From: UBA1240 sp045599185
Lineage (GTDB): Bacteria; Spirochaetota; Spirochaetia; Treponematales; Treponemataceae
DNA: 64,000 nt
Assembly (NCBI GenBank): GCA_045599185.1
Contig: JAZRVO010000002.1
Coordinates: 1 to 64,000, forward strand
Direction: 5' to 3'
Shown in pieces: positions 51,171 to 58,988 of this stretch. Position 1 is the first letter of the stretch. Every line of letters begins with the position of its first letter. The position numbers and the translations under genes were made by a program. A model generated the notes under the pieces. The model made no database searches. It worked only from the letters and a program-made list of their open reading frames with translations, and was not told where the DNA came from.

Positions 51171-51189
51171 ACCGGAAAATTATTCCGGT
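51171..51189 (-). promoter_or_regulatory. Hairpin in the nusG-rplK spacer
   Basis: ACCGGAA (51171-51177) pairs with TTCCGGT (51183-51189), followed in the RNA by TTTTCTGTTTT. A weak terminator or attenuator within the operon. The remaining 80 nt form the rplK leader, where L1 would be expected to bind. Confidence 0.45.
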
Positions 51190-51201
51190 CTCTTGCAAGG
51201 A

Positions 51202-51798
51202 TTAAATTTTTTCGATTTGTGTAAGTTCTACTTCGAGAGGAGTCATGCGACCGAAAACTGGAATACCAACAATCGCTTTGTTCTTTTCAAGACTGATTTC
51301 CTGAATCTGTGCTTCAAAGCCAGCCCAAGAACCTTCACGAAGCTTAATTGTTTCGCCAACATCGAATTTCTGTCTTGCGCGAACTGTTTTTTCACCTTTA
51401 ATATCGCCGCCTTTCTGCAGCATGGCTTTTGCTTCATCATCAGAAATCGGGCGAGGTCTTTCATTTGGACCATAACCGGCAAAACCTGTAACGCCGTTAA
51501 TTCTGCGGATTGTTGAAGTTACCTGTTTCCAGCCGAGATTAGGCAAATCCATTTCAAGCATAAGATAACCCGGCAAAACCAGATGCTTAACTTCCTTGCG
51601 CATCGGTTTACCGTCTTTCGTTTTTTTAGGATTGCCGTCTTTGTCTTTTACGACATCAACAACTGTTTCTGTAGGTGATTTTACATCGCAAACGATATCA
51701 TTAGACAATTCATTCTTTTCTAACATTGAACGAATTGTTCTTTCGATTTTGGCTTCGTAGCCAGAATAGACATGAAGAATGTACCAACCTTTAGCCAT
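51202..51798 (-). CDS. nusG: Transcription antitermination factor NusG
   Basis: 198 residues: NGN domain (GWYILHVYSGYEAKIERTIRSML, LPGYLMLEMDL) and C-terminal KOW (FDVGETIKLREGSWAGFEAQIQEI). A basic insertion of about 20 residues (VVKDKDGNPKKTKDGKPMRK) lies in the NGN domain. Binds RNA polymerase and S10. Confidence 0.97.
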   Translation of the reverse strand: MAKGWYILHVYSGYEAKIERTIRSMLEKNELSNDIVCDVKSPTETVVDVVKDKDGNPKKTKDGKPMRKEVKHLVLPGYLMLEMDLPNLGWKQVTSTIRRINGVTGFAGYGPNERPRPISDDEAKAMLQKGGDIKGEKTVRARQKFDVGETIKLREGSWAGFEAQIQEISLEKNKAIVGIPVFGRMTPLEVELTQIEKI

Positions 51799-51812
51799 GT
51801 ATAAATCCTATA

Positions 51813-51992
51813 CTAGAAAATAAGATTCATTCCACTGACAAAAAGCCAGTCAAGCAAACCGAGGACTACGCCAACAATAATAGTTGAAACAAGAACAACC
51901 TTTACAGATGACACAACATCATCAACTGAAGGCCATACAACCTTTTTCAACTCTGCAAGACTTTCTTTGAAAAAATTAGTAACCTTACCCAC
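51813..51992 (-). CDS. secE: Preprotein translocase subunit SecE
   Basis: A 59-residue gene with a GTG start (complement of 51990-51992). It has the short bacterial SecE form: an amphipathic helix with FFKESLAELKKVVWPS and one transmembrane helix (VVLVSTIIVGVVLGLLDWLF). It is 14 nt before nusG and follows tRNA-Trp. A GGGG element precedes the start. Confidence 0.93.
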   Translation of the reverse strand: MGKVTNFFKESLAELKKVVWPSVDDVVSSVKVVLVSTIIVGVVLGLLDWLFVSGMNLIF

Positions 51993-52029
51993 TGCGAACC
52001 CCGCGTACTTTAAATATTAAGAAAAATAA

Positions 52030-52102
52030 CAGGCCTGGCAGGATTCGAACCTGCAACATTCGGTTTTGGAGACCGACGCTCTACCGTTAGAGCTACAGAC
52101 CT
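52030..52102 (-). tRNA. tRNA-Trp (CCA)
   Basis: A full cloverleaf on the minus strand: acceptor AGGTCTG/CAGGCCT (one G-T pair), D arm GCTC/GAGC, anticodon stem TCGGT/ACCGA with loop CTCCAAA (anticodon CCA), T arm GCAGG TTCGAAT CCTGC, discriminator G. The 3' CCA is not encoded. It lies between rpmG and secE. Confidence 0.96.
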
Positions 52103-52179
52103 AAAAGTTAAAACAAAAGGTCAGCATTTTAACCTTTTGTTTTAACTGGCGAATATTTACAACTCGCCACTTAAAAGAC

Positions 52180-52353
52180 TTATTTTGCCTTTGTTTCTTT
52201 ATGCAATGTGTGCTTGCGATCGAAAGGACAATACTTATTCAATTCAAGTTTACCCTGAATGTTTTTTCTGTTTTTTGTTGTAGTATAATTCTTTCTTTTG
52301 CATTCTGAGCACTGCAATGCAATAATTTCAACAGCAGTTTTCTTGGAAGCCAT
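52180..52353 (-). CDS. rpmG: 50S ribosomal protein L33
   Basis: 57 residues: ALQCSECKRKNYTTTKNRKN and LELNKYCPFDRKHTLHKE. The first zinc pair (CSEC) is intact, but the second, normally CPxC, reads CPFD, so one zinc ligand is replaced by aspartate. The rest is a normal L33. Encoded between the two tRNA genes. Confidence 0.95.
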   Translation of the reverse strand: MASKKTAVEIIALQCSECKRKNYTTTKNRKNIQGKLELNKYCPFDRKHTLHKETKAK

Positions 52354-52406
52354 CAGATTCCCCTCATATTATACAAATAGCCCTTCTGTGCAAGCACTCG
52401 AGCGAG

Positions 52407-52479
52407 AGCCTTCAAACAGAATCGAACTGTTGACCTCAACCTTACCATGGTTGCGCTCTACCGACTGAGCTATAAAGGC
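52407..52479 (-). tRNA. tRNA-Thr (GGT)
   Basis: Cloverleaf on the minus strand: acceptor GCCTTTA/TGAAGGC, D arm GCTC/GAGC, anticodon stem CAACC/GGTTG with loop ATGGTAA (anticodon GGT), T arm AACAG TTCGATT CTGTT. CCA is not encoded. First gene of the operon. Confidence 0.96.
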
Positions 52480-52515
52480 ATTAAACCAACATCGCCGCAA
52501 CGAATTGGTTTAATG

Positions 52516-52544
52516 AGATTAAACGTAAATATTTTTTTTGTCAA
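52516..52544 (-). promoter_or_regulatory. Promoter of the tRNA-Thr to rpsG block
   Basis: TTGACA (complement of 52539-52544), 17 bp and TAATCT (52516-52521). The start would be near 52509, about 30 nt before tRNA-Thr. Confidence 0.75.
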
Positions 52545-52679
52545 GTAAAGATTGAGGAATTCTTGAAAATATTTAAATAATTTTTCCGTTTATTCTTGAT
52601 AAAGAAGGATAAAGATTTTTGCCAAATGTTTCAAGTGGTAAAACATAGCAAAAAACTGGGCAAATAATTGCCTGCTTTA

Positions 52680-52708
52680 TTGAAGAAGAAGCGCCAAATA
52701 AGTAAAAT
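52680..52708 (+). promoter_or_regulatory. Promoter of serine acetyltransferase, predicts a leaderless mRNA
   Basis: TTGAAG (52680-52685), 17 bp, TAAAAT (52703-52708), then 7 nt and ATG 52716. The start is expected at about 52715. Confidence 0.6.
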
Positions 52709-52715
52709 TGAAACC

Positions 52716-53600
52716 ATGAAAACAATAGACACGATGATAGAACAGATTCTTGAATCATACGAAAACTACGGCGGCATCAACTTTTCCGAAGCTGAAAACT
52801 TCCCGAACCGACAGAGCGTAGTTTCCGTTTTGACGGATTTGCAAAACTTAATATTCCCCGGGTTCAACACCGCAGAAAACCTTGACCGGGCAAGTCTGAA
52901 ATACACCACCGGCGCACGAATCAACCGCATTGTTTCAACCCTTACGGCCGAAACAAAAAAAGCACTTCTTTACGTATGCAGCAATTCGCAGATGCAGAAT
53001 GCAAACTGCTTCGGACTGGCAGAACAGACGGTGCTTTCGCTTATTGAATACATACCCGAACTGCGGCGGCTGGCACGCCTTGATGCAGAAGCGGCCCTGC
53101 TGAACGACCCGGCTGCAAAAAGCATTGAAGAAGTAATTCTGTCTTATCCCGGGCCGGAAGCAATTCTGGTACACCGCATAGCACATTTTCTTCATCAGAA
53201 CGGCGTGCCGATTATTCCGCGCATAATGAGCGAATACGTGCACGGAAAAACCGGCATAGACATAAATCCGGGCGCAACAATCGGCGAATCCTTTTTTATA
53301 GATCACGGAACCGGTGTCGTAATCGGCGAAACTTGCGTAATCGGTAAAAACGTAAAGGTTTATCAGGGCGTAACCCTTGGCGCATTAAGCGTAAGCAAGG
53401 AACTTCAGGATAAAAAACGCCACCCAACAATAGAAGACGACGTTACGATTTACCCTGGGGCAACCATTCTTGGAGGAAAAACCGTAATCGGCAAGGGCAG
53501 CATTATTGGCGGAAACGTATGGATAATTGAGTCCGTACCGGCAGGAAGCAAGGTAAAATACCGCATGGCAGACCGCCCGGACCAGAAGCCGGTGCCGTAA
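52716..53600 (+). CDS. cysE: Serine O-acetyltransferase
   Basis: 294 residues from ATG 52716. An N-terminal helical region of about 150 residues leads to a left-handed beta-helix with repeated hexapeptides. Catalytic and substrate residues are in MSEYVHGKTGIDINPG and FFIDHGTGVVIGET, followed by VYQGVTLGALSV and the helix to VWIIESVPAGSKV. This is the long SAT form with an extended N-terminus. It makes O-acetylserine for cysteine synthesis. No cysK is adjacent. It is divergent from the tRNA-Thr operon. Confidence 0.93.
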   Translation: MKTIDTMIEQILESYENYGGINFSEAENFPNRQSVVSVLTDLQNLIFPGFNTAENLDRASLKYTTGARINRIVSTLTAETKKALLYVCSNSQMQNANCFGLAEQTVLSLIEYIPELRRLARLDAEAALLNDPAAKSIEEVILSYPGPEAILVHRIAHFLHQNGVPIIPRIMSEYVHGKTGIDINPGATIGESFFIDHGTGVVIGETCVIGKNVKVYQGVTLGALSVSKELQDKKRHPTIEDDVTIYPGATILGGKTVIGKGSIIGGNVWIIESVPAGSKVKYRMADRPDQKPVP

Positions 53601-53712
53601 TTTTTCCGGCAAAAACAAAAAAAGCTGAATTTTTACAGGCTGAAAAAACAGCCGCGCTTTTCATTTTTCCAGTTTATGCGAAGCTTATAAAAATTGAACG
53701 AAAGGTAAAAAC

Positions 53713-55071
53713 ATGGCAAAGAAAAAAAATTCTTCACCCGAATACCGGTGCAGCAGCTGCGGATACACACAGCCGCGCTGGCTGGGGCGCTGCCCCGAAT
53801 GCGGCGAGTGGAACACTTTTGAAGAATATACACCGGCAGACAGTACCGGCGCAGCTTTGCCATACGGCAAAATGCCCGGCAGCACCGAAAGAATAGTACC
53901 CGTGCCGCTAACCAGCGTAGATCCGATGGAATGCCAGCGCATTTCTACAGGCAACAGCGAATTTGACCGTGTTCTTGGCGGCGGTGCATGCAAACGTTCT
54001 GCGGTGCTTATTGGCGGCGAACCAGGTATAGGCAAATCAACCCTTTTGCTGCAAACAGCGGCTTCGGTAAAAAGCGGCGGCAGAGTTCTGTATGTTTCGG
54101 GGGAAGAATCAGGCTCGCAGATAAGGGCACGCGCCGACAGGCTGAAAATTGATACGTCCAACATCGACATTTTGTGCACGCTGCGCCTTGACGACATTAC
54201 AAATGCCCTGAACAGCCTTAACCCCGTCTGCGTGGTCGTAGATTCAATTCAAACCGTATTCAGTGCCGAAGCAGGCTTAGTGCCCGGCACAATCAACCAG
54301 CTGAAATACTGTTCAAATGAACTGATAAGCTGGGTTAAGGAACGTGATTCTGTTCTTTTCCTTTCGGCCCACGTTACCAAAGACGGAATTATCGCAGGAC
54401 CGAAATCGCTGGAACACATGGTAGACACCGTAATTTCGTTTGAACGAAACAACGACGAAGTACGTTTCCTCCGTGCGTCCAAAAACCGCTTCGGTTCGGT
54501 AGACGAGCTTGGCATTTTTTCAATGACCGAAGACGGCCTGCACCCGGTTGAAGACCCCTCATTTATGTTCATTACCCAGCGCGACGGCGCCCTGCCGGCA
54601 GGAATTGCAATTGCGCCGGTTTTTGAAGGTTCGCGGGTGTTTCTGGTAGAAATTCAGGCTTTGACAATACCGGCAAAAGCTTCAGTTGCAAGGGTTTTTT
54701 CCGAAAAAATTGAATCGGCACGGGTTAGCCGCATCGCCGCCGTTCTGGAAAAGAAAACCGGCCTAAAATTAAGCGAATACGATTTGTTTGTAAACGTTGC
54801 AGGCGGCGTGCGCCTAACGGAAAGTGCCGTAGATTCGGCCATTGCGGCGGCCTTGTATTCCGCCCGCACCGATTTGCCGTGCCCCGAATCCTGCGTAATT
54901 GCCGGTGAAATAAGCCTTGCTGGAGAAATACGGCCGGTTAGCCGCCTTAAACAAAGGGTAAAAACAGCACAAAGCCTTGGCTTTACAAAAGTTGTTGCCC
55001 CGGAAAATTTAAGCGGAACTGAATGCGTAAGCGACATTAAAGGCCTTGTAAAGGCACTGTTTGGGGCTTAG
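53713..55071 (+). CDS. radA: DNA repair protein RadA
   Basis: 452 residues: a C4 zinc finger (C13, C16, C27, C30 in YRCSSCGY and GRCPECGEW), a RecA-like ATPase with GGEPGIGKSTLL and VVVDSIQTV, the RadA-specific KNRFGSVDELGIF motif, and a C-terminal Lon-like domain (SEYDLFVNVAGGVRLTESAVD, AGEISLAGEIRPV). It helps branch migration in recombination. AAAGG precedes the ATG. Single gene before the riboflavin operon. Confidence 0.97.
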   Translation: MAKKKNSSPEYRCSSCGYTQPRWLGRCPECGEWNTFEEYTPADSTGAALPYGKMPGSTERIVPVPLTSVDPMECQRISTGNSEFDRVLGGGACKRSAVLIGGEPGIGKSTLLLQTAASVKSGGRVLYVSGEESGSQIRARADRLKIDTSNIDILCTLRLDDITNALNSLNPVCVVVDSIQTVFSAEAGLVPGTINQLKYCSNELISWVKERDSVLFLSAHVTKDGIIAGPKSLEHMVDTVISFERNNDEVRFLRASKNRFGSVDELGIFSMTEDGLHPVEDPSFMFITQRDGALPAGIAIAPVFEGSRVFLVEIQALTIPAKASVARVFSEKIESARVSRIAAVLEKKTGLKLSEYDLFVNVAGGVRLTESAVDSAIAAALYSARTDLPCPESCVIAGEISLAGEIRPVSRLKQRVKTAQSLGFTKVVAPENLSGTECVSDIKGLVKALFGA

Positions 55072-55138
55072 GCGCGGCAATTTTTTAAAGCCTTTGCAAT
55101 GTAAAAAGCGAACGGCTAAAACTTTATGCGCAAAATAC

Positions 55139-55167
55139 TTGCAGTTAGCGGCGTTTTGCGCTATGTT
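55139..55167 (+). promoter_or_regulatory. Promoter of the riboflavin operon
   Basis: TTGCAG (55139-55144), 17 bp, TATGTT (55162-55167). The start near 55174 places a CGGCAAA/TTTGCCG hairpin (55180-55199) at the very 5' end of the transcript, just before the riboswitch. Confidence 0.55.
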
Positions 55168-55204
55168 CTAAAAACCAAACGGCAAAAAATAATTTGCCGC
55201 AACA

Positions 55205-55316
55205 ATTTTTCAGGGAAAGGTGAAAATCCTTAACCGGCGGTAAAGCCCGCGAGCGGAAAATCCGCAGATTCGGTGAAATTCCGAGGCCGACAGTATAGTC
55301 TGGATGGAAGAAAAAT
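55205..55316 (+). promoter_or_regulatory. FMN riboswitch (RFN element)
   Basis: All conserved RFN blocks are present in order: AGGGAAAGGTGAAAATCCTT, ACCGGCGGTAAAGCCCGCGA, GATTCGGTGAAATTCCGAGG, CCGACAGTATAGTC and GGATGGAAGAA. P1 pairs 55205-55211 with 55310-55316, so its 3' strand ends at the base before the ribD ATG and adjoins the GGAAG ribosome-binding site (55306-55310). No terminator fits between, so FMN binding should block translation initiation. Confidence 0.95.
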
Positions 55317-56471
55317 ATGCAAGACATTGATTTTATGCGCCGCGCAATTGAAATTGCAAAACTCGGCGTTGGTCACACAAATCCCAATCCGCTGGTAGGC
55401 GCAGTAATTGTAAAAAACAATCAAATTATAGGCGAAGGCTTTCACCAAACTTATGGCGACCTGCACGCCGAACGCAACGCAATAAAAAACTGCACAGAAA
55501 CTCACCCAAAAAATTTCAGCGAACTTTTGCAAGATTCAACAATTTACGTAACCCTTGAACCATGCTGCCACACAGGAAAGCAGCCGCCCTGCGTAGAAGC
55601 AATAATGCAGCACAAAATTGCAAAAGTTGTCATCGGCAGCCGCGATCCAAACCCGCTGGTTAGCGGCAAGGGCGCTGCAATTTTGCGCAAGTCCGGAATA
55701 AGCGTTGTAGAAGACTTTTTAAAAGACGAATGCGACGAACTGAACCCGGTATTCTTCCATTACATTCAAACAAAAACGCCTTACGTTGCCCTTAAATTTG
55801 CCCAGTCTATAGACGGAAAAATTGCCAGCAAAACCGGCGATGCAAAGTGGATAAGCAACGAAAAAAGCCGCTATTTTACCCACGAACTGCGGAACCAGTA
55901 CACGGCAATTTTAATCGGTTCAAATACTGCCGCAGCAGACAACCCTACGCTAAACTGCCGCATTGAAAAAATAAACGGCCGCACGCCGCGAAACCCAATC
56001 CGCATAGTTCTTTCATCAGGCTTAAACTTAAGCACAGAAAGCAACCTTGTAAAAACCGCATGGCAGATACCCCTTGTTGTGGCATGCGCAGAAGAAAACC
56101 TTAAAAAACCGGAAGTTTCGGCAAAAAAAGAAACCCTGGAAAACTGCGGCGCAACAGTTCTGCCTGTAAAACAGAAAGAAGGCAAAATTGACTTTGCAGA
56201 CCTTTGCGTAAAACTTGGCGAGCAGAAAATTGATTCAATTTTGGTGGAAGGCGGCAGCGAAGTTTTGGGGAGCTTTGCAGACCAGGCGATTTTTAACAGG
56301 ATTTACTGCTTTGTAGGCAGCAAACTGATTGGCGGAAACGGCAAGCCAAGCGTAAAAGGCGCAGGCATTGAAAAAATTTCTCAGGCCGTGCCGCTTAAAC
56401 TGGAAAAAATCAGTCAGTTTGACGACGACGTTCTGTTAATTTATTCAAAACAAAAAGGCAGCGAGGCATAG
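55317..56471 (+). CDS. ribD: Riboflavin biosynthesis protein RibD, deaminase/reductase
   Basis: 384 residues. The deaminase (1-145) has the zinc site LHAERNAI with PCCHTGKQPPC, and the reductase (150-384) has KFAQSIDGKIASKTGDAKWIS and ILVEGGSEVLG. It carries out two steps from the GTP-derived pyrimidine to the ribityl-uracil. First gene of ribD-ribE-ribBA-ribH, directly under the FMN riboswitch. Confidence 0.97.
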   Translation: MQDIDFMRRAIEIAKLGVGHTNPNPLVGAVIVKNNQIIGEGFHQTYGDLHAERNAIKNCTETHPKNFSELLQDSTIYVTLEPCCHTGKQPPCVEAIMQHKIAKVVIGSRDPNPLVSGKGAAILRKSGISVVEDFLKDECDELNPVFFHYIQTKTPYVALKFAQSIDGKIASKTGDAKWISNEKSRYFTHELRNQYTAILIGSNTAAADNPTLNCRIEKINGRTPRNPIRIVLSSGLNLSTESNLVKTAWQIPLVVACAEENLKKPEVSAKKETLENCGATVLPVKQKEGKIDFADLCVKLGEQKIDSILVEGGSEVLGSFADQAIFNRIYCFVGSKLIGGNGKPSVKGAGIEKISQAVPLKLEKISQFDDDVLLIYSKQKGSEA

Positions 56472-56472
56472 A

Positions 56473-57138
56473 ATGTTTACCGGCATTATAGAAGAAACTG
56501 GAACAGTAAACAAAATTACCGGCGGCACAGGCAGCACCGGCGCAAAACTGGTAGTAAACGCACAGACCGTTTTGCAGAACACTAAAATCGGCGATTCCAT
56601 TGCGGTAAACGGGGTTTGCCTTACGGTAACAAACTTAACCAATTCCAGCTTTACCGCCGACGTTATGCCCGAAACCTTGCGCCGAAGCAATTTGGGCGCA
56701 CTAAAAAGCGGCAGCCGGGTAAATTTGGAACGCGCAATGCCGGCAGACGGGCGTTTTGGCGGACACATTGTAAGCGGCCACATAGACGGCACCGGCATAG
56801 TAAGCAGTTTTACGGATGAAGGAAATGCAATATGGGTTCAAATTGCCTGCAAGGAAGAAATTCTTTCGCTTGTTGTGGAAAAAGGCAGCATAACCATAGA
56901 CGGCATAAGCCTGACCGTGGCTGGCGTTGATGAAAAAACCTTCAGGGTTTCAGTCATTCCGCACACGGCAAGCCAGACAACCCTGACCGGTAAAAAAATC
57001 GGGGACATGGTTAATTTGGAAAATGACATTGTTGCAAAATACGTGCAGAAACTTTTGGGGCTTAATTTGCTGCCGGAAAATGGCACGAACAGAAGTAAAG
57101 GCATAACGGAAGAATTTTTAAGAGAAAACGGATTTTAA
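56473..57138 (+). CDS. ribE: Riboflavin synthase alpha chain
   Basis: 221 residues with two lumazine-binding repeats: MFTGIIEETGTV at the start of the first (1-97) and GGHIVSGHIDGTGIV in the second (98-195), and the VNGVCLTV and IDGISLTV segments. Converts two lumazines to riboflavin. One nucleotide after ribD. Confidence 0.97.
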   Translation: MFTGIIEETGTVNKITGGTGSTGAKLVVNAQTVLQNTKIGDSIAVNGVCLTVTNLTNSSFTADVMPETLRRSNLGALKSGSRVNLERAMPADGRFGGHIVSGHIDGTGIVSSFTDEGNAIWVQIACKEEILSLVVEKGSITIDGISLTVAGVDEKTFRVSVIPHTASQTTLTGKKIGDMVNLENDIVAKYVQKLLGLNLLPENGTNRSKGITEEFLRENGF

Positions 57139-57141
57139 TTT

Positions 57142-58347
57142 ATGGAAGACTTTAAGTATTCAACAATTGAAAAAGCGCTGGAAGATTTGCGCGCTGGCAA
57201 AGTAATTCTGGTTAGCGACGACCCGGACAGGGAAAACGAAGGCGATTTTATCTGTGCCGCAGAACACGCAACCGGCGAAAACATCAACTTTATGGCAAGC
57301 ATTGGCAAAGGGCTAATCTGCATGCCAATGTCTGGCGAACTGGCAGAAAAACTGAACGTGCCGCAAATGGTAAGCGAAAATACCGACAACCACTGCACGG
57401 CTTTTACCGTAAGCATAGACCACAAGGACACCACAACCGGCATAAGCGCCTTTGAACGTTCACTTACTGCCATAAAGGCCGTTGCCGACGACGCAAAACC
57501 TCAGGATTTCCGCCGTCCGGGTCACATGTTTCCGCTTGTTTCAAAAAAAGGCGGCGTTTTGGTGCGCAACGGCCACACGGAAGCAACCGTAGACCTTATG
57601 CGCCTTGCCGGGCTTAAACCCTGCGGCCTTTGCTGCGAAATTATGGCAGATGACGGCCACATGCTGCGCACGCCCGGTTTAATTGAACTGGCAAAAAAAT
57701 ACGGACTTTCGTTTATTACCATAAAAGATTTGCAGGATTATATCCGCCTGCACGAAAAACACGTTGTTCGCGAAGCAGAAGTAAAGCTGCCGACGGCTTA
57801 CGGCGAGTTTAAGGCTTACGGCTATGTAAGCGACATTACGGGCGAACACCACGTGGCACTTGTTAAAGGTGAAATTGGCGACGGCATGAACGTTCTTTGC
57901 CGCGTACATTCGGAATGTTTAACCGGCGACGTTTTCGGTTCTATGCGCTGCGACTGCGGCCCACAGCTGGAACAGGCCTTAAAGCAGATTGAAGCAGAAG
58001 GTCGCGGCGTGCTTTTGTACATGCGGCAGGAAGGACGGGGCATCGGTTTAATTAACAAGCTGAAGGCATACGAATTGCAGGAACAGGGTCTGGACACAGT
58101 GGACGCGAACATTAAGCTGGGCTTTGCCCCGGACTTGCGCGAATACTGGATTGGCGCACAGATTCTGCGCGATTTGGGCATTAAGGAACTTCGCCTGCTT
58201 ACGAACAACCCGAGCAAAATTTACGGCCTTGACGGGCTTGGCCTTAAAATAAAGGAACGCGTACCGATAGAAATTGCTGCACAAAAATACGACAAATTCT
58301 ATCTGGATACAAAGGCCAGACGAATGGGTCACATATTCAACAAATAA
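57142..58347 (+). CDS. ribBA: RibBA: DHBP synthase plus GTP cyclohydrolase II
   Basis: 401 residues. The DHBP synthase half (1-205) has VILVSDDPDRENEGDF, the acidic metal-binding loop, and RRPGHMFPLVSKKGGVLVRNGHTEA. The GTP cyclohydrolase II half has the zinc cysteines in HSECLTGDVFGSMRCDCG and YMRQEGRGIGLINKL. It starts the pathway from both precursors. Three nucleotides after ribE. Confidence 0.97.
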   Translation: MEDFKYSTIEKALEDLRAGKVILVSDDPDRENEGDFICAAEHATGENINFMASIGKGLICMPMSGELAEKLNVPQMVSENTDNHCTAFTVSIDHKDTTTGISAFERSLTAIKAVADDAKPQDFRRPGHMFPLVSKKGGVLVRNGHTEATVDLMRLAGLKPCGLCCEIMADDGHMLRTPGLIELAKKYGLSFITIKDLQDYIRLHEKHVVREAEVKLPTAYGEFKAYGYVSDITGEHHVALVKGEIGDGMNVLCRVHSECLTGDVFGSMRCDCGPQLEQALKQIEAEGRGVLLYMRQEGRGIGLINKLKAYELQEQGLDTVDANIKLGFAPDLREYWIGAQILRDLGIKELRLLTNNPSKIYGLDGLGLKIKERVPIEIAAQKYDKFYLDTKARRMGHIFNK

Positions 58348-58368
58348 TTTTTACTACAGGAGAATAAA

Positions 58369-58830
58369 ATGAACGTATTGGAAGGAAAATTAGTTGCAAG
58401 CGACATGAAAATCGGTATTGTCGTTAGCCGTTTTAACGAATTCATTACAAGCAAGCTGCTTGGCGGCTGCGTAGACGGCCTGAAACGCCACGGCGTAGAA
58501 GACAGTGACATTACGGCTGCATGGGTGCCGGGTGCATTTGAAATTCCTCTTATTGCACAAAAAATGGCCGACAGCGGCAAATACGATGCCATCATCTGCC
58601 TCGGCGCCGTTATCCGCGGTTCAACCAGCCACTACGACTATGTTTGCAACGAAGTTTCCAAAGGCGTTGCACAAGTTGGCATGAACTCAAAAATTCCGGT
58701 TCTTTTTGGCGTGGTAACCACAGAAAACATTGAACAGGCAATTGAACGCAGCGGCACAAAAGCCGGCAACAAAGGCTACGACTGCGCCCTTTCTGCAATT
58801 GAAATGGTAAACTTAATAAGAAATATTTAA
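58369..58830 (+). CDS. ribH: 6,7-Dimethyl-8-ribityllumazine synthase
   Basis: 153 residues: VSRFNEFITSKLLGGCVDGLKRHG, VPGAFEIPL, GAVIRGSTSHYDYVCNE with the catalytic histidine, and PVLFGVVTTENIEQAIERSG. Condenses the two precursors. AGGAG lies 6 nt before ATG. Last gene of the operon. Confidence 0.98.
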   Translation: MNVLEGKLVASDMKIGIVVSRFNEFITSKLLGGCVDGLKRHGVEDSDITAAWVPGAFEIPLIAQKMADSGKYDAIICLGAVIRGSTSHYDYVCNEVSKGVAQVGMNSKIPVLFGVVTTENIEQAIERSGTKAGNKGYDCALSAIEMVNLIRNI

Positions 58831-58933
58831 GTTTTTTTAAAGGCTGAATGTTGAATTATTAAAAAACAGACATTCGCAGTAAGAAAAATAATGCACGCTG
58901 TGCCGCTAAAACCGGCGGTGCGGAAATAAAAAA

Positions 58934-58970
58934 GCACACGGCTGGTTTAATCGCCAGCCGTGTGCTTTTT
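58934..58970. terminator. Bidirectional terminator between rib operon and TraB-family gene
   Basis: GCACACGGCTGG (58934-58945) and CCAGCCGTGTGC (58954-58965), 12-bp perfect stem, six A before and five T after. Serves both convergent units. Confidence 0.95.
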
Positions 58971-58988
58971 ATTACGGGTTATAAATAC

